Both the position numbers and the translations under genes were made by a program. Shown here one piece after another: positions 51,177-59,918 of a stretch of 64,000 nucleotides of DNA (its first letter is position 1; the number at the start of each line of letters is the position of its first letter). A model generated the notes under the pieces. It ran no database searches. It was not told the origin of the DNA and was given only the letters and a program-made list of their open reading frames with translations. Source of the stretch: Ardenticatenaceae bacterium (GTDB lineage Bacteria; Chloroflexota; Anaerolineae; Promineifilales; Promineifilaceae); assembly GCA_020634565.1 (NCBI GenBank), contig JACKBN010000005.1, positions 186,001 to 250,000 of the forward strand. The letters run 5' to 3'.

Positions 51177-52682
51177 TTAACGCTTGACGTTGCGCCAAAC
51201 GGCCGTTTCTCCCCAGGGATCATAGGCAATCGATTCGGCAACGGAGACGGCCGTTCCCACCTTTTGTCCCCCACCTTGAAGCAGCTCAAAAACGGCCGCG
51301 CCCAGCCAGCCGTCTTCATCCAACGGGGCGGGCTGCCAGTTAGGCAGATGTTCTGGCAGGTAGTTGGTGCTGGTCTGGCCGCTGCGGAAGGTCGGCTCCT
51401 GCAGGATGGCCAGCAGGTAGGGAATGTTGGTTGTTACGCCTAGCACGACAGTCTGCTCCAGCGCGCGAATCATTTTGCCGATCGCTTCCTCGCGGCTGTG
51501 TCCCCAGGTAATCACTTTGGCCAGCATCGGATCGTAGTAGGGCGAAACGGCCGTTCCCGACTCAATGCCATCATCCACGCGAACACCTGGGCCAGACGGC
51601 CGTTCATACACCGCAATCTGGCCAATGGAGGGCAAAAAATTGTGCGCCGGGTCTTCGGCATAAACGCGACATTCGATGGCGTGGCCCCGCTGTTGCAAGT
51701 CGTCCTGCGTGAAGGGCAGCGGCTCGCCAGCGGCAATGCGGATTTGCCAGACGGCAATGTCAATCCCCGTGACCAGTTCCGTGATGGGATGCTCTACCTG
51801 GAGCCGCGTGTTCATCTCCAAAAAGTAGAAGCCACCGGTTTCATCGACGATAAACTCCACCGTGCCTGCACTGCTGTAATTGACCGCTTTGGCTAAAGAA
51901 ACGGCCGCTTGCGCCATGCGCTGCCGCAAACCTTCGTCTTTTATCACTGGGGCAGGTGTTTCCTCAATGATTTTTTGGTGGCGGCGCTGAATGCTGCATT
52001 CGCGCTCAAACAGGTGCAGCACGGTGCCATACTGGTCGCCTAGCACCTGAATTTCCACATGGTGAATCTCCGTGAAATATTTCTCAACCAGCACATGATC
52101 GTCGCCGAAGGAGTTTTTGGCTTCGCCGCGCGCAGCCTGCACCGCATCGGCAAATTCGTCGGCGGACCAAACCACGCGCATGCCCTTGCCGCCGCCACCC
52201 GCGCTGGCCTTGATGAGGATGGGATAGTCGATGTGGGCAACGGACGTTTGCAATTCCGCCGCACTCAGCCCCGCCCCATCCACGCCGGGCACGATGGGCA
52301 CGCCCGCCTGTTCAGCCAGCTCACGCGATTTGGCCTTGCTGCCCATCAACTCCATCGCCTGCGGGCTGGGACCGATGAAGACAATACCGCGTTCGGCACA
52401 CGCCGTGGCAAAGGTTGGGTTCTCGCTTAAAAAACCATAACCGGGATGAATCGCTTCGGCCCCACACGCTGTGGCAATGTCCAAAACGGCCGTTTGGTTC
52501 AGGTAGGTGTCGGTGGCGCTGGTGCCAGGCAGATTGTACCGCTCGTCAGCCAGACGCACCCAAGGGGCGTCCACATCAGCATCGGAGTAGATGGCAACGG
52601 CCGTAATGCCCAATTCATGGCAAGCCAAAATCAGCCGCCGCGCAATTTCCCCTCGATTCGCAATTAACACTTTCCGAAACAT
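51177..52682 (-). CDS. accC: Biotin carboxylase subunit
   Basis: This 501-residue ATP-grasp enzyme carboxylates biotin. It has the N-terminal MFRKVLIANRGEIARR, the Gly-rich ATP loop KASAGGGGKGM near residue 155 and the catalytic block EMNTRLQVEHPITE near 285. No biotin-carrier domain follows, so a separate carrier protein is needed and is not in the window. The extra 50 residues at the C-terminus beyond AccC's usual length show no clear domain. It can serve acetyl-, propionyl- or methylcrotonyl-CoA carboxylase; the enoyl-CoA hydratase nearby resembles leucine-pathway enzymes. An inverted repeat precedes the start. Confidence 0.9.
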   Translation of the reverse strand: MFRKVLIANRGEIARRLILACHELGITAVAIYSDADVDAPWVRLADERYNLPGTSATDTYLNQTAVLDIATACGAEAIHPGYGFLSENPTFATACAERGIVFIGPSPQAMELMGSKAKSRELAEQAGVPIVPGVDGAGLSAAELQTSVAHIDYPILIKASAGGGGKGMRVVWSADEFADAVQAARGEAKNSFGDDHVLVEKYFTEIHHVEIQVLGDQYGTVLHLFERECSIQRRHQKIIEETPAPVIKDEGLRQRMAQAAVSLAKAVNYSSAGTVEFIVDETGGFYFLEMNTRLQVEHPITELVTGIDIAVWQIRIAAGEPLPFTQDDLQQRGHAIECRVYAEDPAHNFLPSIGQIAVYERPSGPGVRVDDGIESGTAVSPYYDPMLAKVITWGHSREEAIGKMIRALEQTVVLGVTTNIPYLLAILQEPTFRSGQTSTNYLPEHLPNWQPAPLDEDGWLGAAVFELLQGGGQKVGTAVSVAESIAYDPWGETAVWRNVKR

Positions 52683-52731
52683 ACTTTTTCTCTTTATGGG
52701 CCACAGAGATTCAAGCGAAAAGCGCTTGCAG

Positions 52732-52792
52732 AGATTGGACCAATTTTAGTCCCTAAAAGTTGGAAGGCTGTGTAGCCAAATTGGTCCAATCT
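52732..52792. repeat. AGATTGGACCAATT inverted repeat, copy 2
   Basis: AGATTGGACCAATTT (52732-52746) pairs exactly with AAATTGGTCCAATCT (52778-52792). Single CCACAGAG-family arms flank it at about 52700 and 52810, so one repeat appears nested in another. Confidence 0.7.
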
Positions 52793-52816
52793 TTTATGCT
52801 CGTGGTTCTCTGTGGC

Positions 52817-52876
52817 AAAAACAAAAACTCCCGCAGATTTTGGTAGTTGCACAACTCTACCATAAACCTGCGGGAG
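52817..52876 (-). terminator. Intrinsic terminator of the secreted-protein gene
   Basis: On the minus strand CTCCCGCAGGTTTATGGTAG folds with CTACCAAAATCTGCGGGAG, and the hairpin (52828-52876) is followed by TTTTTGTTTTTG. It lies 36 bp after the stop at 52912. Confidence 0.85.
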
Positions 52877-52911
52877 CCAAAAAACCGCTTACGATTTACC
52901 GATTACCGAGA

Positions 52912-53424
52912 CTACGGCCAGCCGACCTCCAGCGCATGACACATGCCACGCGCTACCCAACCGTAGGTTGTGCCGGGTGCGGGGTTCACAATCGCCATTT
53001 CTACCGGATCAGCCCCGCCGCCAGGCTGGTAGAGCACACGAACGTAAACCGCCTGAAACGAAATCTCAATATCCCGAAGCCAACCGCTATCTTGCCAGCC
53101 ATCTTGAGCCGTCCAACTGGCCAGCGGACGGCCATTTAGTTCCTGCACCTCATACGTTCCCGCTTGGGCCACATCGCCGCTTACCTCAAAATTGATGCGC
53201 AAGCAGGCCAATTGGGGATCAGGGGCTTGGGTGGGCACTAGCGTGGTGGAAGGCACAACGGTAGCTGTGGCTAACGGGGTTGGGGTAGAGGTCACAGCCA
53301 GCGGAGCGTCTGGTTTCAGGCCCGAATCATCTGCCTTGGCAGCAACACCTTGAACCGCTTGCTGCGGCAGCAACAGCACAAAAAACACAGCAAAAAAAGC
53401 CAAAATTGGCGGAACATATTTCAT
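52912..53424 (-). CDS. Secreted hypothetical protein
   Basis: This 170-residue protein has a signal peptide (residues 1-27, ending near QGVAA) and a Thr-Pro linker (TSTPTPLATATVV). A beta-rich domain follows that contains two cysteines (near residues 75 and 163). The domain resembles nothing I can name. ATG 53424 has GAGGTG upstream. It is a single-gene unit with its own intrinsic terminator at 52817-52876. Export across the membrane is likely; anchoring is not evident. Confidence 0.65.
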   Translation of the reverse strand: MKYVPPILAFFAVFFVLLLPQQAVQGVAAKADDSGLKPDAPLAVTSTPTPLATATVVPSTTLVPTQAPDPQLACLRINFEVSGDVAQAGTYEVQELNGRPLASWTAQDGWQDSGWLRDIEISFQAVYVRVLYQPGGGADPVEMAIVNPAPGTTYGWVARGMCHALEVGWP

Positions 53425-53517
53425 TACAAAACACCTCGATCTTCTCTGAGTTGATTAAACGATGTTTTGCAATGTAGGTGCAAATTGTAACAATTCATCT
53501 CGCCGCATAACGGCAAG

Positions 53518-54327
53518 CTAAACTTTGGCGTTCTCGCGCAGCCAGGTAGTAGCAAAATCAACGCCCGTTTTCTGGTGGAACAATCGGCACTCAGCCAATC
53601 CCACTTTGCCAATCTTTACCGGATGCACCTGCTCAAAATCAGCCCCAATTTGGGGGAAACTGTCATCGTCGTAATCCAGGCTATCAAACCATTGCCAGAC
53701 ACGACGGCCGTTTAGCCAAATAGGCGACCCTTGCCGAATTGTTTCACCCACGCCAGCCCGCCCTTCTGCCAGGTGAAAGGAGGTGTTGTTGCCGTAGCCC
53801 ACGCCGAGCAGCAGCACATAGCCATCCAGCTCATAGATGCGCGCCAGCGGCGATCCTTCGCCCAGACCAAATTCCAGTTGATGGTCAGCGATGATAGCTG
53901 CCGCGTGCTGCCCCCAGGCAGCAAACGAATCCTGCGGATGGTAGCTGCGAAAAACGCCGGGCCAGGTGCGAAACAGTTCCGGGATAGCTCCCATCATGCG
54001 CGTCGGCGTGAGCATTGGATCAAAGGCGGGCATGGTGTCGCGAATGGTCTGATGCCACGCTTCCGGTGCAGGCGGATGCTGCCAGGGCGCCGGATCGGAA
54101 TAATCTGTGCTGAATGTGGGCATGACTAACGTACCCGCCTCGGTGAGCGCTTCTTGCAGGGCTTGAATGACGGTCACCGCCCCGCCCGGCACGTAACCAA
54201 TCTTGCTCATGCTGGAATGCATCAGCACGGTCATGCCCGGCTGCAAACCCAATGCCTGCAAATGCTCCACTAAAATATCTTTCGTAAAAGGATAGGGTGA
54301 TCTTTCTATAACGGCCGTTTCTGTCAT
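53518..54327 (-). CDS. Aminoglycoside 3-N-acetyltransferase family protein
   Basis: This 269-residue protein matches the AAC(3)/antibiotic N-acetyltransferase family. Marks are VLMHSSMSKIGYVPGG near residue 35, MPTFS, YHPQDSFAAWG, SPLARIYELDGYVLLLG and the C-terminal VGLAECRLF. In pathogens such enzymes give resistance to gentamicin-type drugs; in environmental genomes they usually have unknown substrates. ATG 54327 has AGGAGG upstream inside the end of the enoyl-CoA hydratase gene, so it is translated from the same message. Its genomic setting gives no sign of a mobile element. Confidence 0.85.
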   Translation of the reverse strand: MTETAVIERSPYPFTKDILVEHLQALGLQPGMTVLMHSSMSKIGYVPGGAVTVIQALQEALTEAGTLVMPTFSTDYSDPAPWQHPPAPEAWHQTIRDTMPAFDPMLTPTRMMGAIPELFRTWPGVFRSYHPQDSFAAWGQHAAAIIADHQLEFGLGEGSPLARIYELDGYVLLLGVGYGNNTSFHLAEGRAGVGETIRQGSPIWLNGRRVWQWFDSLDYDDDSFPQIGADFEQVHPVKIGKVGLAECRLFHQKTGVDFATTWLRENAKV

Positions 54328-54328
54328 C

Positions 54329-55108
54329 TTACTTTTCCTCCTGCCACCACGGCTTGCGCTTTTCCAGAAATGAGCTCATCCCTTCCCGCCCCTCGTCGCT
54401 GTCACGCAAGGTGGCAATCAGCTCTGAGGTGTAGCCACGCATCGCTTCTTTCGGCTGGCGAGCTACCTGACGAATGAGCGCCTTGGCTGCCGCCTGCGCA
54501 CCGGGCGCAGCTTGCAATAGTTGTTGGATACGTTCGTTTACGGCCGTATCCAAACCATCTTTCGCCACCACGTGATTCACCAGCCCGATTTGCTGTGCCT
54601 TGGTCGCGCCAAATCGCTCACCGGTCAGGAACAGCTCGCGCGCCACGTTGGGGCCAATCTTGCCCAGCACAAAGGGCGAGATGACGGCGGGCACAATGCC
54701 CAATCGCGTCTCGCTAAAACCAAACTGCGCCCGATCCACCGCCACCACAATGTCACAGCAGCTTACCAGCCCCACGCCCCCGCCAATGGCTGCCCCGTTG
54801 ATCCGGCCAATCACCGGACGTGGGCATTGCTCCACCATTAGCATCAGGTCAAAAATTGCTTCCCCATCCGCCACATTTTCGGCAAAGGTGTAATCAGCTG
54901 CCGCCCGCATGAAGCTCAAATCGGCTCCAGCGCAAAAGGAACGGCCGTTCCCCGTCAGCACCACCACACGCACAGAATCGGGGATTGATTGGAAAACGGC
55001 CGTTAATTCCGCAATCATCGTCGGCGTCAGCGCATTGTGCACCTCCGGCCGGTTCAAAGCGACCCGCAAAACATGCCCATCTTGTTCAACTAAAACTTCA
55101 CGATTCAC
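54329..55108 (-). CDS. Enoyl-CoA hydratase/isomerase family, LiuC-like
   Basis: This 259-residue crotonase-fold enzyme adds water to an enoyl-CoA. It has the oxyanion-hole glycines in GAAIGGGVGLVSC and a catalytic-type Glu in FSETRLGIVPAVISPFV. That last segment is typical of the methylglutaconyl-CoA hydratase (LiuC) branch. The first of the two classical glutamates is absent (GGGVGL), as is usual for that branch. It starts at GTG 55108, 9 bp after the SDR gene and 1 bp before the acetyltransferase gene. A leucine or isoprenoid degradation role is plausible. Confidence 0.85.
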   Translation of the reverse strand: MNREVLVEQDGHVLRVALNRPEVHNALTPTMIAELTAVFQSIPDSVRVVVLTGNGRSFCAGADLSFMRAAADYTFAENVADGEAIFDLMLMVEQCPRPVIGRINGAAIGGGVGLVSCCDIVVAVDRAQFGFSETRLGIVPAVISPFVLGKIGPNVARELFLTGERFGATKAQQIGLVNHVVAKDGLDTAVNERIQQLLQAAPGAQAAAKALIRQVARQPKEAMRGYTSELIATLRDSDEGREGMSSFLEKRKPWWQEEK

Positions 55109-55117
55109 AATTCACCA

Positions 55118-55909
55118 TTACCAAACCGTTTTCATAGAGCCGCCATCCACAATCAACGTTTCGCCCGTGATGTAGCTGGCCGCGTCAGACAGCAAAAACG
55201 CCCCTGCTTTGCCAAATTCCTCGATGGTGCCGTAGCGTCCCCACGGAATTTGCCCTTCCTGCAAAGCCTGCTGCTCGGCCACGCTGCGCCCTGCACCTTT
55301 CGCGCCGATGGCATCCAGCGATTTCACCCGATCGGTCGAAATGCGCCCTGGCACCAAATTATTTACCCGAATCTGCTCCGGCGCCAGCTCGCGCGACAAG
55401 CTCTTGAGCAAGCTTACCACGCCCGAACGCATCACGTTAGACAGCAGCAAAATATCAATCGGCTCCTTCACCGATGAAGAAGTCACAGCCAAAATTGAGC
55501 CACCACCCTGCGCCCGCATGTGCGGCAGCACGGCGCGAATCATGCGCACGCTGCTCATCATCGTCAGCTCGAAGGCAGCTTGCCACGCATCATCGTCAAA
55601 ATCATCAAAGCCACCAGAGGGCGGACCACCCGCATTTACCACCAAGCCATCCACGCGCCCGAATTTGGCCACGGTTGCCTCAACCCAGCGGCTGATCGAA
55701 GCGGCATCCCGTGCATCCAGCACGCTGCCCAAGGTTTCTGCGCCGGTTTCCCGCTGCAATGTCTCTGCCGCGGCCAAAATATCAGCCTCGGTGCGGCTAC
55801 CAATCGACACTTTAGCCCCTTCTTGGGCCACCGCTTGAGCAATGCCGTAGCCCAACCCTTTGCTGGCCGCAGCCACCATGATCACTTTGTTTTGCAATCC
55901 TAGATCCAT
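55118..55909 (-). CDS. SDR family protein with atypical active site
   Basis: This 263-residue short-chain dehydrogenase/reductase keeps the Rossmann start (AAASKGLGYGIA, residues 13-24), the NAGG strand and the C-terminal GETLIVDGG. Where most SDRs have Tyr-x-x-x-Lys, this one has LSNVMRSG after TSSSVKEP. So the catalytic Tyr and Lys are replaced by Asn and Arg-type residues. Relatives with this change exist; their activity is not settled. It starts 1 bp after the metallo-hydrolase stop with AGGAG in the overlap, and precedes the hydratase by 9 bp, so the genes form an operon. Confidence 0.8.
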   Translation of the reverse strand: MDLGLQNKVIMVAAASKGLGYGIAQAVAQEGAKVSIGSRTEADILAAAETLQRETGAETLGSVLDARDAASISRWVEATVAKFGRVDGLVVNAGGPPSGGFDDFDDDAWQAAFELTMMSSVRMIRAVLPHMRAQGGGSILAVTSSSVKEPIDILLLSNVMRSGVVSLLKSLSRELAPEQIRVNNLVPGRISTDRVKSLDAIGAKGAGRSVAEQQALQEGQIPWGRYGTIEEFGKAGAFLLSDAASYITGETLIVDGGSMKTVW

Positions 55910-55910
55910 C

Positions 55911-56666
55911 TCAACTCCTGATTTCTACTGTTTCGCCATCCGCAGGAATGCGTAACTGCCCCTCAGAAATGCCCTGTGCGGCAGCCGTAGCGCGTAAACT
56001 GGCTCGGGTTACGGTGCCATGATCCAGCGACTCCAGATGGACGGCAATAACCACGGCATTTGGTGCGGCCTGGCAAACGGCCGTTGTCTGCACATCATCC
56101 ATCACAATCGGCAAACTGTCGCCAAACTTGGCCCCGCTGGAATGCGTCACGATGACATCCGGTTGCTCCCGGGCAATGACCTCCGCCACGGGTTCATACC
56201 AGATCGTATCCCCCATCCAGTAAACTTTGGGTTCGCCCGGCGCTTCCCAGACAAAGCCAGAGACGTTGCCCATACGCTCGGCCAGTTCGTTATAACCATG
56301 CCGCCCTGGTGTGCGGGTGAAGCTAATGCCTTGCCAAGTGTGTTCGGTCGAAACTGCCGTTACGTCCACAAAACCTTTCTCACGAATCGTTGTTTCATCC
56401 CCCGGCTGGCACAAAATAGGCAGCGTTTTCGGCAGCAAGTTCATGGCCACCTCATCAAAATGGTCTGGATGCAAATGGGACACCAACACCATTTCCACGC
56501 CCTCAATCACCGCTTCCGGCGACATCGGCAGCTCCACGATAGGGTTCTGCGAAATGCCCGCAAAGGAGCGAATCGTTTCTTTCGCCGCCAAAAATGGGTC
56601 TACGAGGAATAAACGGCCGTTATACGTCACCCGTAAAGTTGCATTCCGAATAAGCTGAATCTTCAT
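55911..56666 (-). CDS. Metallo-beta-lactamase-fold hydrolase, UlaG-like
   Basis: This 251-residue protein has the metal-binding motif SHLHPDHFDE near residue 60 and further His/Asp residues (STEHTWQG, YWMGDTIWY, VTHS). It fits the UlaG-like L-ascorbate-6-phosphate lactonase branch of the beta-lactamase fold. Such enzymes open lactone or phosphodiester bonds; the substrate here is not known. ATG 56666 follows GAGGGAAG. It heads the run MBL-SDR-hydratase-acetyltransferase on the minus strand, which is tightly spaced. Confidence 0.83.
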   Translation of the reverse strand: MKIQLIRNATLRVTYNGRLFLVDPFLAAKETIRSFAGISQNPIVELPMSPEAVIEGVEMVLVSHLHPDHFDEVAMNLLPKTLPILCQPGDETTIREKGFVDVTAVSTEHTWQGISFTRTPGRHGYNELAERMGNVSGFVWEAPGEPKVYWMGDTIWYEPVAEVIAREQPDVIVTHSSGAKFGDSLPIVMDDVQTTAVCQAAPNAVVIAVHLESLDHGTVTRASLRATAAAQGISEGQLRIPADGETVEIRS

Positions 56667-56684
56667 CTTCCCTCATTTATTTTT

Positions 56685-56750
56685 TGCCACAGAGAGCACA
56701 GAGGAAAAAGAGAAATCATTCTCTTAAATCTCTTTGCCCTCTGTGGCCAA
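56685..56750. repeat. CCACAGAG-family inverted repeat
   Basis: GCCACAGAGAGCACAGAGG and AAAGAGAAATC on the left pair with AAATCTCTTTG and CTCTGTGGCC on the right. It lies between the formate dehydrogenase stop and the metallo-hydrolase start. Confidence 0.65.
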
Positions 56751-56754
56751 ATTT

Positions 56755-58926
56755 CTAATGAATTTGCACCGGGTCTTTGATCGCCCCACGGTCGAACAGC
56801 GGTTTTTCGTACCCTTCGTCCCAACCTTCGGGAGCAGTGGTTTTGCGGATGCGAACGGCCGTATTCTTGTAATCCGGAATCTTCGCCCGCTCATCCACCC
56901 GGTCCAGCGTTAGCAAATTGGCCGCTGCCTCCGCAAAGTGGAACGGTATAAAGATCGTGTTCACCGGTGACCGCTCCGTCACCAGCAGGCGCGTCTTGAT
57001 TGCGCCACGCCGCGAACTGACTTCCACCCAATCACCGGTTTTCAACTCTAGTTTCTCCGCATCGGCCGGATTCATCTCACACACCGCCTCCGGGAACACA
57101 TCTTCCAGCTTCGAATTGCCCGTCATTGTGCTGCCGTGCCAATGGTACAGTACCCGTCCCGTGCTCAGGTTAAACGGATATTCCTCGTCTGGCTGCTCTG
57201 AACGCGTGCCATATTTCACTTCCCAGAATTTGCCTCGACCACGCGGAAAACTGTCGGCAAAAAGGAACGGGGTACCCGGATGATCCAGCGAAGGGCACGG
57301 CCAATGCACACCCCCTTCCCGCTCCAAACGCTCATAGGTAATGCCACCAAAATCCGGCGTTAAGGCGCGCATCTCTTCCCAAATTTCGTCCGCGTCAGCA
57401 AAATCGAAACCAGCAGTGAGTTTGAGGCCCAATCGCTGCTCCACGCGTCGGCCCAAATCACACAAAATATCCCAATCTGGCCGCGATTGCCCGACGGGTG
57501 GCACCGCCTGCCGCACTCGCTGCACGCGACGGTCGCTGTTGGTGAAGGTGCCGTCTTTTTCGGCAAAGCTGGTGGCGGGCAAAATCACGTCCGCCATCTC
57601 GCCCGTCTCGTTGATGAAGATGTCCTGGCAGACCATGAAGTCAAGCTGCTCCAGCGCATGACGCGTATGGTTCTGGTTCGGCTCGCTAATCATCGGATTT
57701 TCGCCCACGATGTACATGGCCCGAATATCGCCGTGCGCCGCGCCCGTCACCATTTCTGTGGCGGTTAGTCCAGGCTCGCCACTCAGCTCACGCCCCCAGA
57801 ACTGCTCAAATTTCGCCTTGACCGCCGCATCGTTCACCGCTTGGTACGCCGTGTAGACGTTGGGCAAGCCGCCGCTGTCAGAGCAGCCCTGTACGTTGTT
57901 CTGCCCGCGTAATGGGTTCAAACCCGTGCCCGCCTTGCCCACGTGGCCACACATCAGCGCCAGATTCACCAGCGAGAGCGTGTTGTCTGTGCCGTGGGTG
58001 CTCTGGCTGATGCCCATGCCCCAGTAAATCGCGCCCCGCTCGGCGCTGGCGTACAGACGCGCCGCCGCCCGGATATCGTCGGCAGGCACGCCGCTGATTT
58101 GCTCCGCCCACTCTGGCGTGCATTCTTCCAGCGATTCCAGGTAATCGTTGAACCCTTCGGTGCGTTGGGCGATAAAATCCTCGTCGTACAGCTTTTCTTT
58201 GACAACGACGTGAGCCATCGCCTGAAAAACGGCTACGTCGGTGCCGGGATTTTGGCGCAGCCAGAGGGTGGCAAAATCGGTCATCTCAATGCGTCGCGGA
58301 TCGATGGAAATGAGCTTGGCCCCGTTTTTACGCACCGCCCGCTTGAGGAAGTTAGAAATCACCGGATGTGTCTCCGTCGTGTTGGAACCAGTCACAATGA
58401 ACACGTCCAGGTTCTCCATTTCGGCAATGGAATTGGACATGGCGCTGGAGCCAATGGAAAGCTGCAAGCCGGTGACGGAACCCGCGTGGCAGAGCCGGGC
58501 ACAGTGGTCCACGTTGTTGGTGCCAATCAACGCGCGGATGAACTTTTGGAAGATGTAGGTGTCTTCGTTGGTGGCTTTGGCGCTGGCGTAGCTGGCGATG
58601 GCGTCGCCGCCGCTCTCTTTGGTAATGCGCACCAGGTTATCCGCAACGTAGTCGAGCGCTTCATCCCAGGTGGCTTCGCGCCACTGCGGCGGGGCGCTGC
58701 GTCCTTCTTCCCGATTGGTACGAATGAGCGGTGTCTTCACTCGCCGGGGATGCTTGACATAATCAGTACCAAAGCGCCCTTTAACACACAACATGCCATA
58801 GTTCGGCGCGGCATCAAACGGCGCTTCAACAGCGTAAATATACTCATCTTTCACCTGCAAATTGAGCTGGCAGCCCACGCCGCAATACGGACAAGTGGTT
58901 CGGACTATTTTATCGGGTGTAATCAT
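56755..58926 (-). CDS. fdhA: Formate dehydrogenase catalytic subunit, cysteine type
   Basis: This 723-residue molybdopterin enzyme oxidises formate to CO2. The [4Fe-4S] cluster is held by Cys12, Cys15, Cys19 and Cys47 (CPYCGVGC, LCVKG). The molybdenum ligand is Cys146 (HCARLCHAGSV). The bis-MGD domains continue to IPFHFAEAAANLL near the C-terminus. There is no N-terminal ferredoxin domain, so electrons must leave through partner proteins. The [2Fe-2S]/[4Fe-4S] subunit gene (60547-61251) lies upstream on the same strand, with three other genes between. ATG 58926 has GGAGGTG. It has only one ACGGCCGT copy, near its 3' end. Confidence 0.92.
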   Translation of the reverse strand: MITPDKIVRTTCPYCGVGCQLNLQVKDEYIYAVEAPFDAAPNYGMLCVKGRFGTDYVKHPRRVKTPLIRTNREEGRSAPPQWREATWDEALDYVADNLVRITKESGGDAIASYASAKATNEDTYIFQKFIRALIGTNNVDHCARLCHAGSVTGLQLSIGSSAMSNSIAEMENLDVFIVTGSNTTETHPVISNFLKRAVRKNGAKLISIDPRRIEMTDFATLWLRQNPGTDVAVFQAMAHVVVKEKLYDEDFIAQRTEGFNDYLESLEECTPEWAEQISGVPADDIRAAARLYASAERGAIYWGMGISQSTHGTDNTLSLVNLALMCGHVGKAGTGLNPLRGQNNVQGCSDSGGLPNVYTAYQAVNDAAVKAKFEQFWGRELSGEPGLTATEMVTGAAHGDIRAMYIVGENPMISEPNQNHTRHALEQLDFMVCQDIFINETGEMADVILPATSFAEKDGTFTNSDRRVQRVRQAVPPVGQSRPDWDILCDLGRRVEQRLGLKLTAGFDFADADEIWEEMRALTPDFGGITYERLEREGGVHWPCPSLDHPGTPFLFADSFPRGRGKFWEVKYGTRSEQPDEEYPFNLSTGRVLYHWHGSTMTGNSKLEDVFPEAVCEMNPADAEKLELKTGDWVEVSSRRGAIKTRLLVTERSPVNTIFIPFHFAEAAANLLTLDRVDERAKIPDYKNTAVRIRKTTAPEGWDEGYEKPLFDRGAIKDPVQIH

Positions 58927-58976
58927 TGGAGCACCTCCATGATTGGTAAAAATATCACTTCTACTAAATCAACTTT

Positions 58977-59393
58977 CTAGCTTTTACTCATCAGAAATAA
59001 CACAACAAAATATAGGCCAACAGAAAAAGCAACAAGCCCAGCCACAGCAAAAATGGGCGAGATGAGCCGATTCATCCAGAGTACATACCGGTTGGAAACT
59101 ATTAAAAATCGGCGCTTCCGCATTCTTCCAAACCACATCGTAGATTGCAGCGCCATGAATTCATCAGCGGTTCTGGTCCAGGAAACGATTGAATTGGAAA
59201 TGCCGTATATCAGAAACACCAGACCCACAAGGGTGATAAAAAGCTGTTCCCCAATCACCTGAAATAGCCACCTGCTCCCAGACGAGTCTGACGAGGGACG
59301 AAGCGCTAAATCGGACACCACGAAGGTAACAAAAAGCACGATATAAAATGCAGAAATTCCATATATGATTTTCTTAAATGTTTTGTCACTCAT
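58977..59393 (-). CDS. Membrane protein, unknown
   Basis: This 138-residue protein has three hydrophobic segments (about 8-28, 48-70 and 110-133) and basic loops (RMRKRRF). I do not recognise a family. It stands 50 bp upstream of the Cys-type formate dehydrogenase gene and 45 bp after the NTF2-like gene, all on the minus strand. No role in formate metabolism is evident from sequence. Codon use is AT-rich compared with neighbours. Confidence 0.6.
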   Translation of the reverse strand: MSDKTFKKIIYGISAFYIVLFVTFVVSDLALRPSSDSSGSRWLFQVIGEQLFITLVGLVFLIYGISNSIVSWTRTADEFMALQSTMWFGRMRKRRFLIVSNRYVLWMNRLISPIFAVAGLVAFSVGLYFVVLFLMSKS

Positions 59394-59438
59394 GGTTTTG
59401 CATTCGTTACGGCCGTTTCACCAACAAAACTTCCAGCG

Positions 59439-59918
59439 TCATGATTGATACTCCGGATGGTTGGCAATGAATTTGTCTAGACCCGCAACGGCCGTTTCCC
59501 TCACTTTCTTCTGCATCATTGGTGTCCAACCAGCCAGTGTGCCCGGTACCCCCAGCGCCATGCGCATCCAGCGGTAAAAGTCAAACAGGTCAGCGTGGCG
59601 GATGATACGGCCGTCCTTAAATTCAAAGCTGGCCTCAATTACGTTATGCACCTTGCGCCCCGTAGAGAAAGTGTAGGTTGCTTCCCAATGCGCCTGGCCA
59701 CTGTTTTGTGTCGCCTGCACGTCGCGGAACGTCACCTGTAAATCGGTGCCACGCTCGCACAGCATGTGCCACATCGCCATCGCGCGCTTGCCGTGCAAAT
59801 CGCCAAACGCAGGGTCCGAAAAATGTACCTCGGGATGGTAACAGGCAATCATGCCCGCATAATCCCGCTGCTGAAAGGCTGTGTAAAAGTTACGTATAAG
59901 TTGTTGATTCTCCTGCAT
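59439..59918 (-). CDS. NTF2-like (SnoaL-type) protein
   Basis: This 159-residue protein has the alpha+beta cone of the NTF2/SnoaL fold: NFYTAFQQRDYAGMIACY near the start, HPEVHFSDPAFGDLHG, and DGRIIRHADLFDFYRWMRMALG. Members bind small hydrophobic ligands or act as hydrolases or isomerases; no catalytic set is clear here. I chose ATG 59918, which follows AAAGGAAG and overlaps the upstream gene by 29 bp. A longer start at 59954 would add an Arg-rich segment. Confidence 0.8.
   Translation of the reverse strand: MQENQQLIRNFYTAFQQRDYAGMIACYHPEVHFSDPAFGDLHGKRAMAMWHMLCERGTDLQVTFRDVQATQNSGQAHWEATYTFSTGRKVHNVIEASFEFKDGRIIRHADLFDFYRWMRMALGVPGTLAGWTPMMQKKVRETAVAGLDKFIANHPEYQS

Noticed and set aside
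53518..54327. The AAC(3)-type gene as part of a mobile resistance cassette
   Set aside because: No integrase, transposase, attC site or composition change is seen; it is translationally joined to housekeeping-type genes.
57943..58980. A 345-codon open frame on the plus strand across the Cys-type formate dehydrogenase
   Set aside because: It is antisense to a complete enzyme with all metal ligands, has no recognisable motif and no ribosome site. High GC keeps the opposite frame open.
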